From contig NZ_WRPP01000008.1 in NCBI RefSeq assembly GCF_009760405.1, positions 62,001 to 126,000 on the forward strand: DNA of 64,000 nucleotides, in the 5' to 3' direction. The stretch is from Nocardia terrae (lineage in GTDB: Bacteria; Actinomycetota; Actinomycetes; Mycobacteriales; Mycobacteriaceae). Below the pieces are notes generated by a model. That model did not search any database, was not told where the DNA came from, and was given only the letters and a program-made list of their open reading frames with translations. Shown here piece by piece: positions 1-8,059 of the stretch (positions within the stretch are counted from its first letter, which is position 1; the number at the start of each line of letters is the position of its first letter). Made by a program: the position numbers and the translations under genes.

Positions 1-1458
1 GATATTCCGGAAGCGACGCTGCGGCAGGTGCTGGCGGCGCTGGCCGCCGACGACCCGCGGCCCAATGCGAGCGTGCTGGCCATCAAGGAGGCTCTGCCGG
101 ACGCGCCGGACTGGCGGTCCACCGGGCTCGCGCCGTTCTCCTCGGCCAAGAAGTGGTCGGGCATGTCCTACGGCGAGCACGGCAACTGGCTCATGGGCGC
201 TCCGGACGTGCTGCTGGATCCGGACTCCGAGATCGCCGACACCGCACAGGAGATCGGCGCGAAGGGTCTACGCGTACTGCTGCTGGCCCGTAGCGACCGG
301 TCGGTGGACGCGCCCGACGCGCCCGGGCAGGTGACCCCGGCGGCCCTGGTCGTGCTCGAGCAGAAGGTGCGCCCCGACGCCAAGGGCACCCTCGAATACT
401 TCGCCTCCCAGCATGTTTCGACCAAGGTGATCTCCGGCGACAACGCGGTGTCGGTGGGCGCGGTGGCGTCCTCGCTGGGCTTGGCGGGCGGTCACGACGC
501 GGTCGACGCCCGTACCTTGCCGACCGACCAGAACGAACTCGCGGATGTGCTGGAGCACAAGACCGTCTTCGGCCGCGTTCGCCCGGATCAGAAGCGCGCC
601 ATGGTCGGAGCGCTGCAGTCGCGCGGCCACACCGTCGCCATGACCGGTGACGGCGTCAACGACGTGCTCGCCCTCAAGGACGCCGACATCGGCGTCGCCA
701 TGGGTTCGGGCAGCCCGGCCACCCGCTCGGTGGCGCAGATCGTGCTGCTGGACAACAGGTTCGCGACCCTGCCCTACGTGGTCGCCGAGGGCCGACGCGT
801 GATCGGCAATATCGAGCGGGTCTCCAACCTGTTCCTCACCAAGACCGTCTATTCGGTGGTGCTGGCGTTCCTGGTCGGCATCGCGGGCATCGGCTCACAG
901 ATCTTCCACTACAAGGCGATCGGCTACCCGTTCCTGCCGCGCCACGTGACGATCGCGGCCTGGTTCACCATCGGCATCCCCGCGTTCATCCTGTCCCTTG
1001 CCCCCAACAACGAGCGCGCCCGCACCGGATTCGTCGGCCGCGTCATGCGTTTGGCGGTCCCCTCGGGTGTGGTCATCGGCGTGATGACCTTCATCTCCTA
1101 CCTGATCGCCTACAAGGGGCCGGACGTCAGCGAGACCGCGAAGGTCCAGGCGGGCACCACCGCGCTCATCACCCTGCTGATCATCGCGGTGTGGGTCCTC
1201 GCCATCGTCGCCCGCCCCTGGAACTGGTGGAAGATCCTCCTCGTCACGGGTTCCGTTGCGGGATACCTGATCCTGTTCGCGGTCCCCTTCACCCGCCACT
1301 TCTTCAAACTCGACCCCTCCAACGTGGCCCTGACCACCTCCGCGGTCATCTGCGGCGCGATCGGCATCGTCCTCGTCGAAGTGGCCTGGTGGCTGAGCGC
1401 GAAGTACCTGGGCGAATCCCCGCACACGCAACAGCCACAACCGATCGACCACAACTGA
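1..1458 (+). CDS. ctpE: Cation-transporting P-type ATPase, CtpE-like (5' truncated by window edge)
   Basis: C-terminal 485 residues of a P-type ATPase; the reading frame is open from base 1, so the start, first membrane helices and phosphorylation site lie upstream. Visible are the end of the nucleotide-binding domain, the hinge motif TGDGVNDV (about residues 215-222), the following conserved stretch DADIGVAMGSG, and about six hydrophobic segments from residue 275 onward forming the C-terminal membrane domain. The family pumps cations across the plasma membrane using ATP. Wording around the hinge and after it resembles mycobacterial CtpE, linked to calcium uptake and envelope integrity (from memory, not searched), so the ion is inferred. 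It ends in a short polar tail. Confidence 0.8.
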   Translation, partial: DIPEATLRQVLAALAADDPRPNASVLAIKEALPDAPDWRSTGLAPFSSAKKWSGMSYGEHGNWLMGAPDVLLDPDSEIADTAQEIGAKGLRVLLLARSDRSVDAPDAPGQVTPAALVVLEQKVRPDAKGTLEYFASQHVSTKVISGDNAVSVGAVASSLGLAGGHDAVDARTLPTDQNELADVLEHKTVFGRVRPDQKRAMVGALQSRGHTVAMTGDGVNDVLALKDADIGVAMGSGSPATRSVAQIVLLDNRFATLPYVVAEGRRVIGNIERVSNLFLTKTVYSVVLAFLVGIAGIGSQIFHYKAIGYPFLPRHVTIAAWFTIGIPAFILSLAPNNERARTGFVGRVMRLAVPSGVVIGVMTFISYLIAYKGPDVSETAKVQAGTTALITLLIIAVWVLAIVARPWNWWKILLVTGSVAGYLILFAVPFTRHFFKLDPSNVALTTSAVICGAIGIVLVEVAWWLSAKYLGESPHTQQPQPIDHN

Positions 1459-1564
1459 TCGAAAAGTCCTGACGCGCTTCATATCCAAACTGGTCGCATG
1501 GTTTGGCTCGCCGTGGGGTTGACCGTCCTGGGCAGGCGATGAAACTGCAGGTACCTTGTGCGCC

Positions 1565-2392
1565 ATGGAGGTCCTGCTGCATCAGCTCGACGCGTTCGCC
1601 GATGCCCCGTTCTCGGGCAATCCCGCGGCGGTCATGCCGCTGTTGTCGTGGCTGCCGGACGAGTTGCTGCAGCGGCTAGCCGAGGAGAACAATCTCGCGG
1701 AGACCGCCTTCTACACGTCCGCGCTGCCCGTGGAAGCGGGTGCGCCGCCGGACAACTCACCCGCGTTCCACCTGCGGTGGTTCACTCCGGCGGTCGAGGT
1801 CGACCTGTGCGGGCACGCCACCATGGCCGCTGCCGCGCAGATCCTGGACGATATGCATCCGGGCGCGGATCGAGTGCACTTCTATACACGCAGCGGATGG
1901 TTACGGGTCGATCGCGATCGCGATGATCTGGTGCTCGATCTGCCGTCCGTGTCATCGGTGGAAATCGATGTGCACGAAGATGTTCCGAGCCGGCTCGCCG
2001 AGGCGCTCGGGGTGCGGCCGCTGCGCGCCTTCGAGGGCACCGACGTGGTGCTGTTCGTGACCGCCGAAAACGAAGTGCGCGAGTCCCGCCCGAACTTCTC
2101 GGCCTTCCCGGATATCAACCGCGCCGCCATCCTCACCGCCGAGGGCGACGAGGTGGACTTCGTATCCCGCGTCTTCGCCCCCGGACAGGGGATCCCGGAG
2201 GATCCCGTCACCGGTTCCGCCCACGCCCAGCTGACCCCGCTGTGGAGCCGTGAACTCGGTCGAACCGCCCTCACCGCCCGCCAACTCTCCCGGCGCGGCG
2301 GCTCCCTGCGCTGCAATCTCAGTGACGACCGGGTCCGGCTCACCGGACGCTGCCGCCGCTATCTGGACGGGGTAGTTCGCCTGCCGGACTGA
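1565..2392 (+). CDS. PhzF family isomerase/epimerase
   Basis: A 275-residue PhzF-fold protein. It has the family hallmarks FSGNPAAV near the N-terminus, the catalytic glutamate in NLAETAF (E46), the central LCGHATMAAA loop and the C-terminal DPVTGSAHA motif. PhzF proteins are diaminopimelate-epimerase-like isomerases; only some make phenazines, and no phenazine genes are nearby, so the substrate is unknown. The ATG at 1565 was preferred over an in-frame TTG at 1556 because the protein then starts directly with the family's first beta strand. It stands alone between an ATPase gene and a convergent hydrolase gene. Confidence 0.85.
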   Translation: MEVLLHQLDAFADAPFSGNPAAVMPLLSWLPDELLQRLAEENNLAETAFYTSALPVEAGAPPDNSPAFHLRWFTPAVEVDLCGHATMAAAAQILDDMHPGADRVHFYTRSGWLRVDRDRDDLVLDLPSVSSVEIDVHEDVPSRLAEALGVRPLRAFEGTDVVLFVTAENEVRESRPNFSAFPDINRAAILTAEGDEVDFVSRVFAPGQGIPEDPVTGSAHAQLTPLWSRELGRTALTARQLSRRGGSLRCNLSDDRVRLTGRCRRYLDGVVRLPD

Positions 2393-2419
2393 GGCACTCA
2401 GCGATGGATACCGAGGCAC

Positions 2420-3328
2420 TCAGCCGGTGATCTGCCGGGTGAGCGCCATCAGGTCGTCGGCGCGGTAGCCCGGGTAGCCGTGCAGGATGGCCTGCCATTC
2501 GGCCGGAATCGCCGACGCGCCCCAGCGTGCTCCGAGGAGGCCGCCGGCGATGGCGGCGGTCGTATCGGTGTCGCCGCCGGCACGGACCGCGAGTTCCAGT
2601 GCGGCGGGCAGGGTTTCGGCGTGGGTGATGGCCCACCAGGCGGTCTGCAGGGCGTGCACCACCCAGCCGTTCTTCGGGAAGTCGGCGGGGCTGCCGGATT
2701 CGGCCTTGTCCAGCAACGGTTCCCAGAAGCCGGTGTCCACTTGGGAGAGCGCCTCCCGGAGTCCGTCGTAGGTGCCGTGGATGACCGCGTGCCGGATGGC
2801 CAGCGTCCAGACTTTGCACGCTTGCATGGCCTGCATGTCGTAGTGGGTGAGGGAGCTGACGAGTTTGGCTGCCTTACCGCACTTCTCGGCATCGTCGAGG
2901 TAGGCGAGGGCGACCGGCGCGGTGCGCATGAGCGACCCGTTGCCCGCCTTCAACCCCTTCAGATCGTGCGCCCGCATCTGCATGGCCCGCCCGCTCTGGT
3001 CCCGCCACTCCAGCACCTGCCGGGTCTGGTTGCCGATATCCGTCGGCTCCGAATCCCACCACGCCACGAACTCGGCGGCCACCGCGTCCAGCCCCTCCGG
3101 GCTGCAGATCTCCCCGACCTTCGCCGCGGCCCGCGCCACCGCGACCGCCATGGCGGTGTCGTCGGTCCACTCCCCCGGCGCCCACATGAACGACCCGCCG
3201 CCCTTCATCCGGATCTCCACGTCCGGCCCCGGATGCGTGAACTCGTAGCCGGCCCCCAACGCGTCACCGGCCGCCGTGCCCAGCAGTACCCCGGCCGCCC
3301 GATCGGCCTGCTCCGGCGTCAATTCCAT
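2420..3328 (-). CDS. ADP-ribosylglycohydrolase family protein
   Basis: A 302-residue DraG/ARH-fold protein. It shows the N-terminal GTAAGDALGAGYEF segment, the metal-binding WTDDTAMA motif, GNGSLMRTAPVAL in the middle and the second metal site GGDTDTTAAIAGGLLGA. These are the dinuclear magnesium ligands of enzymes that remove ADP-ribose from proteins or small acceptors. No partner ADP-ribosyltransferase is visible nearby, so the target is unknown. The ATG at 3328 follows a GGAAGAGG-like ribosome site and matches the family N-terminus better than the longer frame opening at 3397. It converges on the PhzF gene with a 27-bp gap. Confidence 0.88.
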   Translation of the reverse strand: MELTPEQADRAAGVLLGTAAGDALGAGYEFTHPGPDVEIRMKGGGSFMWAPGEWTDDTAMAVAVARAAAKVGEICSPEGLDAVAAEFVAWWDSEPTDIGNQTRQVLEWRDQSGRAMQMRAHDLKGLKAGNGSLMRTAPVALAYLDDAEKCGKAAKLVSSLTHYDMQAMQACKVWTLAIRHAVIHGTYDGLREALSQVDTGFWEPLLDKAESGSPADFPKNGWVVHALQTAWWAITHAETLPAALELAVRAGGDTDTTAAIAGGLLGARWGASAIPAEWQAILHGYPGYRADDLMALTRQITG

Positions 3329-3504
3329 GTGTGCTCGCCTCTTCCGCTCCGATGCGTCCATATCCCGTCCACATCGATCTACCACGACGTTACTCACCTA
3401 GCGGGCACGCCGATCCGCGTAGCCGGGGTCTTTACTGGTTCTGCACGGGTTCCGCACTACGCTCGGGGTCACTTACTCGGATGGATGATCCGGAGGTTCT
3501 GCCG

Positions 3505-4293
3505 ATGATGAACCAGCTCGTAGACCGTCCCACCCCGATCGACTCCCCGCTCTCGCACCCCCTCGCCCCGGTCCCCACCGAGGGCCACATCTTCGACGTC
3601 ACCCGCCGCCTGGGCACCGTCGACATGGACGAGAACCAATACCTACGCATCGATGGCATCGCCCGCCACCTCCAGGACGCCGGCGTCGACCACCTGATCC
3701 ACATGGACGCCCTCGACTCGCACCCGCACTGGATCGTCCGCCGCACCGTCATCGACGTCCTGCACCCCATCACCTGGCCCGCGCAACTCCGCATCCGCCG
3801 CTGGTGCTCCGGCATCTCGCCCCGCTGGTGCACCATGCGCGCCCGCATCGACTCCGACAACGGCGGGTTGATCGAGACCGAGGGCTTCTGGATCCACATG
3901 AACAAGGACACGATGAGCCCGTCGCGGCTCGCGGATGAGTTCTTCGAGGTCATGTGCACTACCACCGATGACCACCGCCTGCGCTGGCGTCAATGGCTGG
4001 ACGCGGCGCTGCCGTCCACCCCTGGAACCCGCTTTCCCTTGCGCCGCACCGACACCGACCACTTTCAGCACATCACCAATACGGCCTACTGGCACGCGGT
4101 CCACGAGTTCACCGCCGACGCAACCGAACTCACCCGCGCACCCCACCGCTTCGTACTCGAGTACAACAAGCCGATCCGCTACGGCGAGCACCTCGACATC
4201 CACACCGACCGCACTTCCGACGCACTCACCCTCTGGTTCTCAGTGGATGGCGACACCCGCGCCATCGCCCAACTCCGTCCCGCCGCCCGGTGA
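3505..4293 (+). CDS. Acyl-ACP thioesterase family protein
   Basis: A 262-residue double-hotdog protein of the FatA/FatB-like acyl-ACP thioesterase type. The first half contains the N-terminal hotdog (TRRLGTVDMDENQYLRID) with the following 'dag' helix. The second half carries DHFQHITNTAYW, the position of the family's DxNxHxNN catalytic loop, with Asp and Asn changes relative to plant enzymes. It probably releases fatty acids from acyl carrier protein. The start at 3505 was chosen because GGAGG lies 8 bases upstream; 3481 is an alternative ATG. Its 3' end overlaps the convergent oxidoreductase gene by 54 bp. Confidence 0.75.
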   Translation: MMNQLVDRPTPIDSPLSHPLAPVPTEGHIFDVTRRLGTVDMDENQYLRIDGIARHLQDAGVDHLIHMDALDSHPHWIVRRTVIDVLHPITWPAQLRIRRWCSGISPRWCTMRARIDSDNGGLIETEGFWIHMNKDTMSPSRLADEFFEVMCTTTDDHRLRWRQWLDAALPSTPGTRFPLRRTDTDHFQHITNTAYWHAVHEFTADATELTRAPHRFVLEYNKPIRYGEHLDIHTDRTSDALTLWFSVDGDTRAIAQLRPAAR

Positions 4294-5292
4294 GACACAG
4301 CCGTGAAAGACCTCAGCGAAGGCCTCGAGCTCACCGACTATGTCGGGACCGCATGGAAGGTAAACGATTTCGGTGACCCCCGCCGCCGCGGCGGTTGTGA
4401 TGTGAGCATGGATTCCGGCTGGCGACCCAACCCAGCCGGCACCCATCAGCGCTGGCCCGGCGGTCACCACGAGGTCCCGGTCCCGGTCAGTGAGCAGGGA
4501 AAGATGTCCCTCATAGACAGCAAGGTGCCGCTCGTTCTCGGGCCGCAATCCCTCGATCGTGTTGCGCCAGTGCTTGCCGCCCGGGAATCCGTCGACCGCG
4601 ATACCGGCTTGCTGCCAGGCGGAATGCGCTATGAACGCCCACCCCGGCCCGGCGGCTTCGATGACGCGGGCACTGCGATGATCCTCGCCGGGACGTAGCA
4701 CGGTTCCGAAGCGCAAGAGCGCGACTTCCCGGTATGGATCGGTCGGCTCGCTGGTCACCAGCACCCCCGGCACCCCGATCTCCCGGGCAGCGGCACTCAT
4801 ACGCGGTCCGTCCGCCGCCATCCAGACCGGAACATCGATCGGGCGTGCCGGTCCGGCATCCGGCAACTGGAGCAGCTGGCAAGGTTTGCCGTCGATCTCG
4901 ACCACCTCGCCCGCGAGGAGCGACCGAACCTGTCGAACCTCGCGTGCCAGCGCCGCCACTCGGACCGGTGGCCGGCCGAGGGTGCGGCGGCCGATTTGAC
5001 CGGCGCCGAACGCGACTGTCAAACGTCCAGGGGCTATTTCGGCTATGGAGGCGGCGGCGGATGCGGTGACCATCGGGTGTCGTAGGCCGGGGACTGCGAC
5101 ACCGGCGGCCAGGGCTATTCGGGCGGTCGAGGTGGCTGCCCGGGTGAGGGCTACCCATAGGTCGCCGTATAACGCGGGGGCATCGAATAGCCATAGGCGG
5201 TGGTAGCCAAGTCTTTCGGCGTGGATGGCGTGGTCTGTGATGGCGGTGGTGGGTGGGAGAGCGCAGGCTAAGCGTGGGTGGATCTTCGTCAT
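4240..5292 (-). CDS. LLM-class (F420-type) flavin oxidoreductase
   Basis: A 350-residue protein of the luciferase-like monooxygenase superfamily, in which actinobacterial members often use coenzyme F420. Visible features are the N-terminal strand with AERLGYHRLWLFDAPA, ALAAGVAVPGLRHP, the GRLTVAFGAGQ segment typical of TIM-barrel LLM enzymes, and VPVWMAADGPRMSAAA in the cofactor-binding half. The substrate cannot be told. The C-terminal 18 codons overlap the convergent thioesterase gene. Upstream lies a 411-bp non-coding region with an AT-rich direct repeat. Confidence 0.82.
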   Translation of the reverse strand: MTKIHPRLACALPPTTAITDHAIHAERLGYHRLWLFDAPALYGDLWVALTRAATSTARIALAAGVAVPGLRHPMVTASAAASIAEIAPGRLTVAFGAGQIGRRTLGRPPVRVAALAREVRQVRSLLAGEVVEIDGKPCQLLQLPDAGPARPIDVPVWMAADGPRMSAAAREIGVPGVLVTSEPTDPYREVALLRFGTVLRPGEDHRSARVIEAAGPGWAFIAHSAWQQAGIAVDGFPGGKHWRNTIEGLRPENERHLAVYEGHLSLLTDRDRDLVVTAGPALMGAGWVGSPAGIHAHITTAAAAGVTEIVYLPCGPDIVGELEAFAEVFHGCVSPGGGTELGDGAGVAIH

Positions 5293-5703
5293 GGGGGAAG
5301 CATTGCTGGGGGTCGCGACAACGCCGTGTCGGTCTTTCGGGAAGACGAAAGATCAAGAGATAAAGAAGAAGAGATAAAAGATGCCTGGAGGAGGGAGAGG
5401 GGATGGCTGGGTTGGGAGGCCCGGCTCACGTTCCAGCCTCCTCGAGGCTCGAACCGTGTTGGCCTCCCGGGGTGAGGAGAAAAGAGATTCTCTGTGTAGT
5501 TGTCAGTGAACGTGATCCGTGCAGTCCGTGGGCTGGGATCGAAGGCTGACGGCTCCCGGCTGGGCGTCAGCCCAGGTCCGGTAGGGCAGGCGAGGCGACC
5601 ACACTTCCGGTACATCCCGCCGCCAGCCAAACCGGTTCGCGGTTCATTCACTCCGGGAAGTCTGTCCCCGGGTTACCTGGCCTCGAGCATCTGAATCACA
5701 TGT
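5293..5703. other. 411-bp intergenic region with AT-rich direct repeat and long inverted repeat
   Basis: No convincing gene. The part next to the oxidoreductase start (about 5339-5411) is almost pure purine on the plus strand and unusually AT-rich for this genome, with the 10-mer AAGAGATAAA at 5355-5364 and again at 5369-5378. It is followed by a long imperfect inverted repeat (5414-5468). The remainder, 5470-5703, holds nothing I can name. It separates the 3' end of the HNH gene from the promoter side of the oxidoreductase gene; both are on the minus strand. Confidence 0.6.
5414..5468. repeat. 55-nt imperfect inverted repeat (stem-loop)
   Basis: Outer arms GGGAGGCC (5414-5421) and GGCCTCCC (5461-5468) pair perfectly. 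Inner arms at 5427-5440 and 5444-5458 also pair, apart from one bulge and one mismatch, leaving a three-base loop. On the minus strand it lies about 240 nt past the HNH stop codon and is followed by a long pyrimidine, T-rich tract. It could act as a terminator for that gene, a processed RNA or a small repeat element. Confidence 0.7.
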
Positions 5704-7161
5704 TCACGCCGCGCGAGAAACCTGCTCGCGTGACCGTGCCTCGAGATCGGAGGCGACCCGCTCCCCAACGTGATGGTTCTCGTTGACTCGGGGAGTCTGG
5801 GTCGGGTCGATCGATTTCGGGGCGATCCACCCCACCCGCCCGGCGTGCGGGGAGTCTTTGCCCAACATCACGGTCTTCCATCCGGTTTCGGAGTCGTTGA
5901 CCATCGCGTGGTGGTGATCGCAAACGAGAGCGAGGTTGTTCAGGTCGGTGGGACCACCCTTGGCCCAATCGATCACATGATGCGCCGCGCACATGCTCGC
6001 GGGCATGTCGCAACCCGGGTGGGTGCAGCCACGATCGCGGGCGATCAGCCCGAGGCGTTGTCCACCGGAGGCGAGGCGCTTGCCGCGGGCGAGGTAGACC
6101 GGGACGCCGTGCTCGTCGAGGACGGCGAGGACCGGGCGGGTGCCGGTGGCCATCTTCAGGGCGGAGTCGATCGGCACCTGCACTCCGGAAGCGGTGGTCG
6201 CCATGCCGGTGCCGCGTTCGACATCAGCAAGGTTCATGACGAACACCGTCTGCACCGCCATGCCGCGATGCTTACCCAGCTTGCTCATGTCCACGCCGGG
6301 TTGCAGCATCGCAATGAACGCATCGTGCGTGCGCTGAGCCGCATCGCGGCGATCGCGGCGCGCGGCCGCGTCCAGGAGTGTGGAGTCGATGACGGCATTG
6401 CTTGCAGTGCTGGGGCTCTCGTTGTCGTCGGGGTTGCACATGCCGGGGCGGGCGTACTTGGCCAGGAACGGATCCAACAGGGCACGCAGTTCGGGGGTGA
6501 GGTAGCCCTCGATCCAGGTCATGCCGTCGATGCCGGGACGCCCGACGGTGATGCCGCGCTTGCGCTGGCGGTCGGCGGTGTTGAACACCGTCCCATCCGG
6601 ATCCACGCGGGCCATGATCTCGCGCCCGATCTTGGGCAGATCATCGGGAAGCAAACCCTCACACGACTTCTCCACCAGCAGTTCCTCGGTGCGTGCGCGT
6701 TCCTCGGCGGGCAGGTCACCAGGCAGGTGGGTCATGATCTTGACGATGTTGCGGGCATGATCACGTGAGATATCCCCGGCCGCAGCCGCTTCCGCCAGCA
6801 CCGGCAGAGCGGCCGGGTTCAGCTGACCGTTCAACCCACGAAACTCTCCGCACTCGCGGGCGAGCTTGACCCGCACCGACGCATCCGCCGCACTCAATCC
6901 CAGGGTTTGGCGCAGGAACGGAATCAGTTTCCCTGCGCCGCTGGTTTCGGGCAGGCACCGTTCGGAGGCTTCCAGGATCAGTTTCGGATCCAGCGCGGCG
7001 AGTTGGCGTTTGCAGGTTTCGAGCTGCTGCATGAATTCCACGACCTCACCGTCGGCGAACGGTGTCAGGTCCCCGTGCCCGATCGTGTCGCACAGGTGAT
7101 GGACCGCGGTCACCAGGTCGGTGAGACCGCTGCTGTCGAGTGTTACCCCCTTCGAACCCAT
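5704..7161 (-). CDS. HNH endonuclease-domain protein with DUF222 (13E12-repeat type)
   Basis: A 485-residue protein of the actinobacterial DUF222-HNH family, which is often present in many copies per genome. Residues 1 to about 340 form the helical DUF222 part. At about residues 378-415 lies an HNH site: CTHPGC, then MCAAHHVIDWAKGGPTDL and NLALVCDHHH, giving the metal-binding Cys and His and the catalytic His. A basic and acidic tail follows. The function of these proteins is not established; a link to mobile DNA is often assumed. A TAGAAT box ends only 6 nt before the ATG, suggesting a leaderless transcript. Confidence 0.88.
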   Translation of the reverse strand: MGSKGVTLDSSGLTDLVTAVHHLCDTIGHGDLTPFADGEVVEFMQQLETCKRQLAALDPKLILEASERCLPETSGAGKLIPFLRQTLGLSAADASVRVKLARECGEFRGLNGQLNPAALPVLAEAAAAGDISRDHARNIVKIMTHLPGDLPAEERARTEELLVEKSCEGLLPDDLPKIGREIMARVDPDGTVFNTADRQRKRGITVGRPGIDGMTWIEGYLTPELRALLDPFLAKYARPGMCNPDDNESPSTASNAVIDSTLLDAAARRDRRDAAQRTHDAFIAMLQPGVDMSKLGKHRGMAVQTVFVMNLADVERGTGMATTASGVQVPIDSALKMATGTRPVLAVLDEHGVPVYLARGKRLASGGQRLGLIARDRGCTHPGCDMPASMCAAHHVIDWAKGGPTDLNNLALVCDHHHAMVNDSETGWKTVMLGKDSPHAGRVGWIAPKSIDPTQTPRVNENHHVGERVASDLEARSREQVSRAA

Positions 7162-7167
7162 GTGCTA

Positions 7168-7196
7168 ATTCTACCGCATGCATGATCGCTATGGAA
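7168..7196 (-). promoter_or_regulatory. Candidate promoter of the HNH gene, leaderless
   Basis: On the minus strand a TAGAAT -10 box occupies 7173-7168, 6 nt before the ATG at 7161, and a weak TTCCAT -35 box lies 17 nt further up. Transcription would begin at or next to the start codon, and no ribosome site is present. Confidence 0.5.
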
Positions 7197-7205
7197 GACG
7201 AATTC

Positions 7206-7220
7206 CCTTGTGATACAAGG
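7206..7220. promoter_or_regulatory. Palindrome between divergent genes (possible operator)
   Basis: CCTTGTGATACAAGG is a perfect 6-3-6 inverted repeat in the 106-bp space between the HNH gene and the phosphatase-like gene. No regulator gene is adjacent, so the binding protein is unknown. Confidence 0.35.
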
Positions 7221-7231
7221 CTTTTCAGACA

Positions 7232-7260
7232 TTCTGGTGTTTCTAAAGCCCAGGTATCAT
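7232..7260 (+). promoter_or_regulatory. Candidate promoter of the phosphatase-like gene, leaderless
   Basis: A TATCAT -10 box at 7255-7260 ends 7 nt before the GTG start at 7268. A weak TTCTGG -35 candidate lies 17 nt upstream. The distance predicts an mRNA that begins at the start codon. Confidence 0.5.
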
Positions 7261-7267
7261 CCGAAGC

Positions 7268-8059
7268 GTGAACGAATCCGATGTCGCCCTTGCCATTCGC
7301 GCAGCCGAAGCCGCCGCTGGCGTGATCCGCGATCAATTCCACGCCCCGATCACCCGCTATGACAAGGAATCCGACGACTTCGCGACCCAGGCCGATCTGG
7401 CTGCCGAGCAGACGATTCTCGATATCCTCCACACCGCCCGCCCCACTGACCGCTTCCTTGCCGAGGAATCCGGCGGATCCGGGGAGGCGTCCGATCGTGT
7501 CTGGCTGATCGATCCGCTCTGCGGCACACGCAACTTCGCGTTCGGAACTCCGCTCGTCGCTGTGAACATCGCGCTGCGCGTGGGCGACATCGTGACCGCG
7601 GCCGCTGTGGCCGATCCCTTCGTCGGTGAGATCTTCTGGACCGACGGCACCACCGCCTCTGTTCGCCGTTCCGGCCAGGATCATCCGCTGATTCCCCGAT
7701 CAGCCAGTCGCCTGGTCGAAATCGATGCGGACAACCCGTCCCCTTGTACCGACTGGTTCTCGGCAGGCCGCCTGCTCGGGGATCCGGCTTTCATCGCCGC
7801 CTTCTACCCGAGGGTCCTGTCCACCTCACTGGCTCTCGCCTGGGTCGCCGCGGGTCGGCGCGCCGCCTACATCGTCGACCGGGACCTCCGTGACGATGTG
7901 CACTTCACTGCCGGAATCGCCGTCTGCCGGGCCGCGGGCTGCACCATGACCGGGCTCACCGGCCAGCCCGTGCACACTCCCCCGCACGGTCTGCTCGCCG
8001 CCGCCGACCCCACGACCCACACCCGCCTGCTCGACATTGTGACCAGTGGCGAAAACTAG
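7268..8059 (+). CDS. Inositol monophosphatase-like protein with altered metal site
   Basis: A 263-residue protein of the IMPase/CysQ fold. The metal-binding glutamate motif AEESGG (about 65-70) is intact. The central motif, normally DPLDGTxNF, reads DPLCGTRNF, so the second metal-ligating Asp is Cys85. The C-terminal WDxAAG motif reads VHFTAG, placing His212 where the third Asp is expected. Two of the usual magnesium ligands are therefore missing. It may be a non-catalytic or altered family branch; similar DPLCGT wording may exist in other actinobacteria (from memory). The start is a GTG just after a -10 box. It overlaps the convergent membrane gene by 4 bp. Confidence 0.75.
   Translation: MNESDVALAIRAAEAAAGVIRDQFHAPITRYDKESDDFATQADLAAEQTILDILHTARPTDRFLAEESGGSGEASDRVWLIDPLCGTRNFAFGTPLVAVNIALRVGDIVTAAAVADPFVGEIFWTDGTTASVRRSGQDHPLIPRSASRLVEIDADNPSPCTDWFSAGRLLGDPAFIAAFYPRVLSTSLALAWVAAGRRAAYIVDRDLRDDVHFTAGIAVCRAAGCTMTGLTGQPVHTPPHGLLAAADPTTHTRLLDIVTSGEN

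Noticed and set aside
5427..5458. tRNA-like T-arm wording (GGCTCGAACC) on the plus strand
   Set aside because: There is no acceptor stem, D-arm or anticodon arm in the right places; the bases belong to a simple inverted repeat.
5289..5651. A 120-codon minus-strand frame in the 5.3-5.7 kb gap
   Set aside because: Its composition is Ser/Pro/Arg-rich, it runs through the hairpin and the polypyrimidine tract, and no start signal is seen.
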